Source: Escarpia spicata
Lineage: Eukaryota; Annelida; Polychaeta; Sabellida; Siboglinidae
DNA length: 64,000 bases
Assembly (NCBI GenBank): GCA_963995525.1
Contig: OZ023213.1
Span: 14,312,533 to 14,376,532, forward strand
Reading direction: 5' to 3'
A program made the position numbers and the translations under genes. This document shows, one piece after another, positions 60,109 to 64,000 of this stretch. The notes beneath the pieces are model-generated. The model was not told the origin of the DNA. It saw nothing but the letters and a program-made list of their open reading frames with translations, and ran no database searches. Every line of letters starts with the position of its first letter. Position 1 is the first letter of the stretch.

Positions 60109-60921
60109 TCAGTAATCATAGACGACGTTTCTGTTGCGGTCAATCTCAAAAACCGTCTCAAATTCAACATAAACGAAGGAGTTTATTGTCTGGTCAAGGG
60201 GCTGATTGAAATGCATTTCGACTCGTAGGTTTCCTTTATGTATCAAATTGAAATGGTGACCGTCGCAAAAATCTGGTTTAATATCAAACACAAACAGGGT
60301 TTATCCTTTGCCAAACTCATCCCGACTGATGTTGTTTCTTTCGTCTTGAAACATATTTCCTGTTCCAGCAAATATATTATTGTAACTTCTCGCGTAGGCA
60401 CCATCGCCGAAATTTGGCTGGATTGGATTCGCCGGGATTTGCTGCCCATCGACGTACAATGCAAGAAATGTCAAGTTGTTGTGTTTTACGTGGAATGGAT
60501 TCTTGTCGAATGCTCCGTTGTGAGCGTCGTTGTCTGCACAACAGAACAGAACAGAACAGAACAGAACTGAACAGAACAGAACAGAACAGAACAGAACAGA
60601 ACAGAACAGAACAGAACAGAACAGAACAGAACAGAACAGAACAGAACAGAACAGAACAGAACAGAACAGAACAGAACAGAACAGAACAGAACAGAACAGA
60701 ACAGAACAGAACAGAACAGAACAGACCAGACCAGACCAGAACAGAATAGAACACAACACAACACAACATAACATAACACAACACAACACAACACAACACA
60801 ACACAACACAACACAACACTACTGTCTTGGGTAACACACTCAAATAAATGTTTTCGGCACCTCTAAACAGGTCCATTTCATTGTTGACTCCCTCACACGA
60901 AAATTGGTGGACAAAAGCCAT
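60109..60921 (-). pseudogene. Major capsid protein (double jelly-roll), interior replaced by microsatellite
   Basis: ATG at 60921 starts MAFVHQFSCE and NEMDLF, the conserved N-terminus of Polinton/adintovirus major capsid proteins. After ~25 codons the gene runs into pentanucleotide repeats. It resumes at about 60540 as GAFDKNPFHVKHNN, YVDGQQIPANPIQPNF and ISRDEFGKG, meets a TAA at 60301, continues in the same frame with FDIKPDFCDGHHFNL and HFNQPL, and ends RNRNVVYDY with TGA at 60109. Only ~170 codons of a protein usually several hundred long remain. The protein would form the virion shell. Confidence 0.85.
60538..60822. repeat. (AGAAC)n and (ACAAC)n pentanucleotide arrays
   Basis: About 40 copies of AGAAC (60541-60735) pass through ACCAG variants into about 14 copies of ACAAC (60749-60819). 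Long frames through the array on either strand are artefacts. It occupies the middle of the major capsid gene. Confidence 0.97.
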
Positions 60922-61075
60922 GTTTAGCCGAGTATGTCGTCTCGATGCGTCTTTTGTTGTCTGCGTTTCTTGGCGATACTGGCTAGACTTCTCGTTGGCT
61001 TGCGCTTTATAGTGCGGGGAACGTTGCGTATACCCGGTAGTCCATCGGTATTCATTCATAACACCCTACTAAATA

Positions 61076-61200
61076 TATCCTTTCCGTTCTTTTTGAGCCG
61101 TCTTTTTGCAGGTGACTTGTCCAGACAACACTTCACCCAAACCGGTCTTTAGCGTTCCTTTTCCCAAAGCAGGGGAGCCACTACGAGTCTGGTCTTTGTA
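61076..61200 (-). pseudogene. pVI/pX-like minor virion protein, C-terminal fragment
   Basis: The minus strand reads SPALGKGTLKTGLGEVLSGQ, the usual C-terminal part (L-K-T-G-...-G) of the protein whose N-terminus is on the plus strand at 55656. It lies directly upstream of the major capsid gene in that gene's direction. The stop is near 61076. Confidence 0.5.
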
Positions 61201-61712
61201 GTATGACCTAATTTAAAATATCTTCTTTTGGTAATTTCTAAATATAAAAATCAAAATCATCACGGTTGATAACCAAGTGGGTCACATCCAGATATAGGCC
61301 AGACAAGTCATAAAAAGGATGAAAATAATAAAGTTCATTAGTCAAATTTATTTTAAAGGCAGTTTTCTGCCGGCTACATATATCCCATAATGTTGAATGC
61401 AATGAATTTAAATCAATTTTCGTCAAACTAAAATTCAATACGGTCTGGACGCGCCGCACTTGGTAAGTAGAGAGAATACTGCTCCAATATCACAAATAAA
61501 AAATAAAAAATTATCAGGTACAAAGTCCACCTCTGGTATTAAAAGAGGGTCTTCTTCCGGAGGTGACGGTGAAGGTGACCTAGGTGGTGACGGAGGTGGT
61601 GAAGGCGCGGAAGGTGATGCAGGTGAAGACGAAGACGCTGACGTCACGCCCGGTGACGGCTGCCGTTGGCGTTTTCGGGATTTCTACAATAAAATATGTT
61701 TTTTACAATAGG
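61201..61712 (-). pseudogene. Pro/Ser-rich protein fragment of the element
   Basis: The frame at 61647-61435 starts MTSASSSSPASPSAPSPPPS and continues to LLIPEVDFVPDNFLFF and ends at 61435. An overlapping frame (61459-61238) has ELYYFHPFYDLSGLYLDVTH and DDFDFY. The two probably form one gene with a frameshift. Family unknown. Confidence 0.4.
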
Positions 61713-62160
61713 AGTTCATTGTACGATGTTGTCGTAGTCGATATGTTAGTATGTGCACTGAATAGATACGTGGTCCGAGATAATACCTAAAATCTTAAAA
61801 CACTATTCACCGTAGTGCCTTTGGTCACCGACGACGGTATTGGTTGCAGAGGCGCCCCGGAGGTACCGGGGACAACAGGAGGAGCAGGAGGAGATATGCG
61901 TTCCTTTTCTTGACGCGGAAATAAAGACGAGATGACTTTTTAGCATGGTATACAAAACATATAGAGACGGGATTTGTAGCAGCACCTGAAAATAAATACA
62001 AGTCGAATTTTTAGTACGGTATATAAAACATAAAGAGACGGGCTTTGTAGCAGCGAATGAATATTTAAGCAATTTGATCAACTTACATTATTTTTTGAAT
62101 ATGAGCTTCCCGCTGTTTCTGTTTCGGTATCTTTCTGTGATAGTAGCCTTCGTTTACGTG
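61713..62160 (-). other. Element segment with a short duplicated unit
   Basis: 'agtacggtatataaaacataaagagacggg(c/a)tttgtagcagc' occurs at 61940-61985 and 62008-62053. The minus frame 62081-61803 has no recognised domain. Confidence 0.4.
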
Positions 62161-62520
62161 GCGGCGCCAGTTAGTCTTTATCGTGAAGGTGCTACCGCAC
62201 ATGCAGCATGCAAAGTGCGGTAACACTCGGTGATGGTGTTGGGATTGGTGGTGGAGCCGCCGGCGTTGTCGCGGTGGCTGTCGGGACCGGCAAAGATGTC
62301 AGGTTGGCTGGGGGGTCCGCCGGCGATATCGCGGTAGCTATCGGAGCCTGCAGAAGTGTCGGGCTGTCTTTTGCGGCTGGCTGCCTCTTAGGGGGCAAGG
62401 ACTCATTGATTAATTTTTACAAGAATAGGGAAGGTGGTCTCGCGGGCGGTAGTGCCGCCTCACCGGCGTCAACGTCAGCGACGAGAGGTTGAGCAGGCAG
62501 AGTCCGACGGGCGACTTTTT
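62161..62520 (-). pseudogene. Pro/Ala-rich protein fragment of the element
   Basis: Minus frames joined by a shift near 62405 give VARRTLPAQPLVADVDAGEA, then LPPKRQPAAKDSPTLL and a Pro/Ala/Thr-rich tail to 62192. Composition suggests a low-complexity virion or core protein; no family is recognised. Confidence 0.35.
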
Positions 62521-63044
62521 AAACGTATGAAGGATTGTTATTACACGTCGTTTTTTCATAAGTACCTTAATCCTACATAATTATGCCTATAAAATTTAGA
62601 AATGGAAATAATAGTAATAAACACTGACCATGCAAGTCTCATAAAAATAAATTTCATGAAGCCCGATTGCTGCCTCTGCATATGAAAATCCAAAACGAGT
62701 GTAGTTTGCCATGACGACGACCTATGACGAACGACGATCCGGCTGGAAGAACGCCGGCCTTATATAGTAGATCACGGTCACGCGAGCGTGCCAAAAGGTC
62801 ACGTGGGCGTGCAGAATAAGCATAGACCTCAGAGTAAAACATACACGCGCGGACGGCAGAGTATAACGTACGCGCACGTTTTGCAGAGTAGAAACTACAC
62901 GCGCGGAATGCAGAGTAGATATAGTCTCATGAAAAAGCACATAATTGAACATGCGCAATTAACTGTTTAACGATATGAATTATTAAGGTTTGTCGTTCAC
63001 CACATGAGAAACACGAATTTAAGGTTTTTGACACATTATCCTTC
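62521..63044. other. Right flank of the element, unassigned
   Basis: CpG-containing stretch 62760-62920 with repeated 'cacgcgcgga' / 'gcagagta' phrases. No gene supported. Confidence 0.4.
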
Positions 63045-63145
63045 AGCTGGCGTTACTTGACCTACTTATGTCTTTCAAAACCTATTTCCAGTGGACCCAT
63101 TTGACCTTGAGATTGACCTTTTGACCTATTTATGGATGTATTTGA
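63045..63145. repeat. Candidate right terminal repeat (inverted AGGTCA-rich unit)
   Basis: Inverted relative to 50540-50650, with the same order of short blocks and roughly 70% matching by eye. See the left unit for the alternative explanation. Confidence 0.38.
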
Positions 63146-63540
63146 CATATTTTATAGTTGAAAAATAAGAGGAATGAATTTAAGCAGTATATCTTAATCG
63201 TTTTCCCGCCAGAAGGCGAAAAAACGGTTAAGCACACCGATCAATCTTCCCGTACAATGATATGTGCTTAAATTACTACTCTTGTACTTCGAAATTAGTA
63301 TATTTATGAATATGCAATTTGAATTAAAACAAGCACATTAATTTATTTATTTAAAATAAAAAGGTTAACTGAGATGATATTGAGCATATCGGATGCATTT
63401 GCGACCGATAATTGTTTTAGTTTTTGTCATTGCAACTGTACAGGTAATGCGGTAGATAACGTTTGGGACTGTCCCAGGCTGACAATAATTACGACGTGGT
63501 TGTATTACTGAGGTGACCGTATAGCGAGAAGCGAGGTTGT
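63146..63540. other. SLC1 intron, unassigned
   Basis: AT-rich intronic sequence with no element recognised; includes a hairpin 'ccgttttttcgccttctggcgggaaaacg' near 63200-63225. Confidence 0.45.
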
Positions 63541-63545
63541 ACTGT

Positions 63546-63692
<147 letters not shown>

Positions 63693-63742
63693 GTGATACA
63701 AACATATACATGTGCTTTACACTCGTAACGTATGTAACTCAC

Positions 63743-63877
63743 ATCAACCAATCGATGGAGAGAATCATATTCATTTCGTCTATTGGCAGACCTAATGAGG
63801 CCAACACGAGAAACATAGTGACCGTTGCTGGTCCGGGCACGCTGGTCACACCAATACTGGCCAGTACGGCGATCACA
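63743..63877 (-). CDS. SLC1/EAAT-type amino acid transporter, penultimate exon (HP2 to TM8)
   Basis: A 135-nt exon with acceptor gtttcag before 63877 and donor GTGAGT from 63742. It begins with one base of a split codon and ends with two (AT), which pair in phase with the leading G of the terminal exons at 37113 and 3799. The protein reads [19 protein letters not shown] and then a hydrophobic run to [16 protein letters not shown], matching the second re-entrant hairpin and the start of helix 8 of SLC1 transporters. The hairpin tip ([11 protein letters not shown]) departs from the usual SIGAAGIPQAG of animal EAATs, so the protein is a divergent member. Earlier exons would lie to the right of the window. 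Confidence 0.85.
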
Positions 63878-63930
63878 CTGAAACGCACAGGAACACACAG
63901 TTCAACTCCACGGTCACGTATGCTCATGAC

Positions 63931-64000
63931 AGCAAGAAGCAGACAGACAGGCAGACAGACAGACAGACAGACAGAAAGACAGACAGACAGACAGACAGGC
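63931..64000. repeat. (CAGA)n / (CAGG)n microsatellite
   Basis: Runs off the window end; upstream side of the SLC1 exon at 63877, about 55 bases from its acceptor. Confidence 0.95.

Larger units (their letters stand above)
50530..63145. mobile_element. Decayed Polinton/Maverick (adintovirus-like) element
   Basis: Between about 50.8 and 62.5 kb, fragments of packaging ATPase, retrovirus-type integrase, protein-primed DNA polymerase B and major capsid protein occur together. This combination defines Polinton/Maverick transposons and the related adintoviruses. All genes carry frameshifts or stops. Candidate diverged inverted ends built on AGGTCA repeats lie at 50530-50770 and 63045-63145; exact termini and target duplication were not resolved. 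Plus-strand genes occupy 50.8-60.0 kb and minus-strand genes 60.1-62.5 kb. No adenovirus-type protease was found. Confidence 0.88.

Noticed and set aside
60301..61059. A continuous 252-codon minus-strand frame
   Set aside because: It is continuous only because the pentanucleotide array is stop-free; it joins two separated pieces of a capsid gene and is not an intact protein.

Overview
This is animal (metazoan) nuclear DNA, AT-rich and dominated by repeats. Evidence is short exons with GT/AG borders, microsatellites hundreds of bases long, non-LTR retrotransposons, hAT and foldback elements, and a decayed Polinton/adintovirus-like element. The repeat style suggests a marine invertebrate, probably a lophotrochozoan such as a mollusc; no species-diagnostic gene is present, so this is inference.

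The only host gene with intact exons is a divergent SLC1/EAAT-type acidic amino acid transporter on the minus strand, read from right to left. A 135-nt exon at 63743-63877 encodes the HP2/TM8 entry. It joins in phase (AT|G) to the terminal exon at 36915-37113 (26.6-kb intron) or to a second terminal exon at 3601-3799. Two truncated versions of that exon (5376-5475 and 38671-38770) stop right after the conserved core. All four exist because of a local 1.68-kb tandem duplication followed by a segmental duplication: 1-6925 is about 97% identical by eye to 34073-39984. Everything from about 6.9 to 34 kb and from 40 to 63.7 kb would be intron or intergenic DNA of this gene.

Region by region: 6.9-9.7 kb, a 41-bp minisatellite, a three-unit ~290-bp array and a 300-bp CAGG microsatellite. 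10.0-12.6 kb, three decayed exons resembling the DEAD-box helicase DDX54 with introns retained, interrupted by a 335-bp duplicated repeat. 12.9-13.7 kb, a hAT transposase remnant. 17.1-18.3 kb, a 1.2-kb inverted repeat with tRNA-like sequence in its arms. 18.8-21.1 kb, GC-richer sequence with unrecognised decayed reading frames. 21.9-22.3 kb, a GT array. 23.5-27.1 kb, a frameshifted CR1/L2-type LINE on the minus strand. 27.8-28.6 kb, a ~190-bp tandem array related to copies at 2.3-2.7 kb. 29.2-31.5 kb, a spliced plus-strand gene remnant related to a tyrosine-recombinase-like family. 31.6-33.1 kb, ten 157-bp repeats that each carry a hairpin. 42.9-45.3 kb, a foldback element with ~700-bp arms around a broken transposon-associated coding fragment. 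46.9-47.7 kb, a second LINE remnant.

50.5-63.1 kb holds the most interesting unit: a degraded Polinton/adintovirus-like element. On the plus strand it carries an RPA-like OB-fold/zinc protein, a packaging ATPase, small virion-type proteins, the integrase C-terminus with chromodomain, two tandem copies of a capsid-type protein, and protein-primed DNA polymerase B. On the minus strand it carries the major capsid protein (its middle replaced by pentanucleotide repeats), a pVI-like fragment, and Pro/Ala-rich frames. Every gene has stops, frameshifts or deletions, so it is a fossil. No CRISPR, rRNA or convincing functional tRNA gene was seen.
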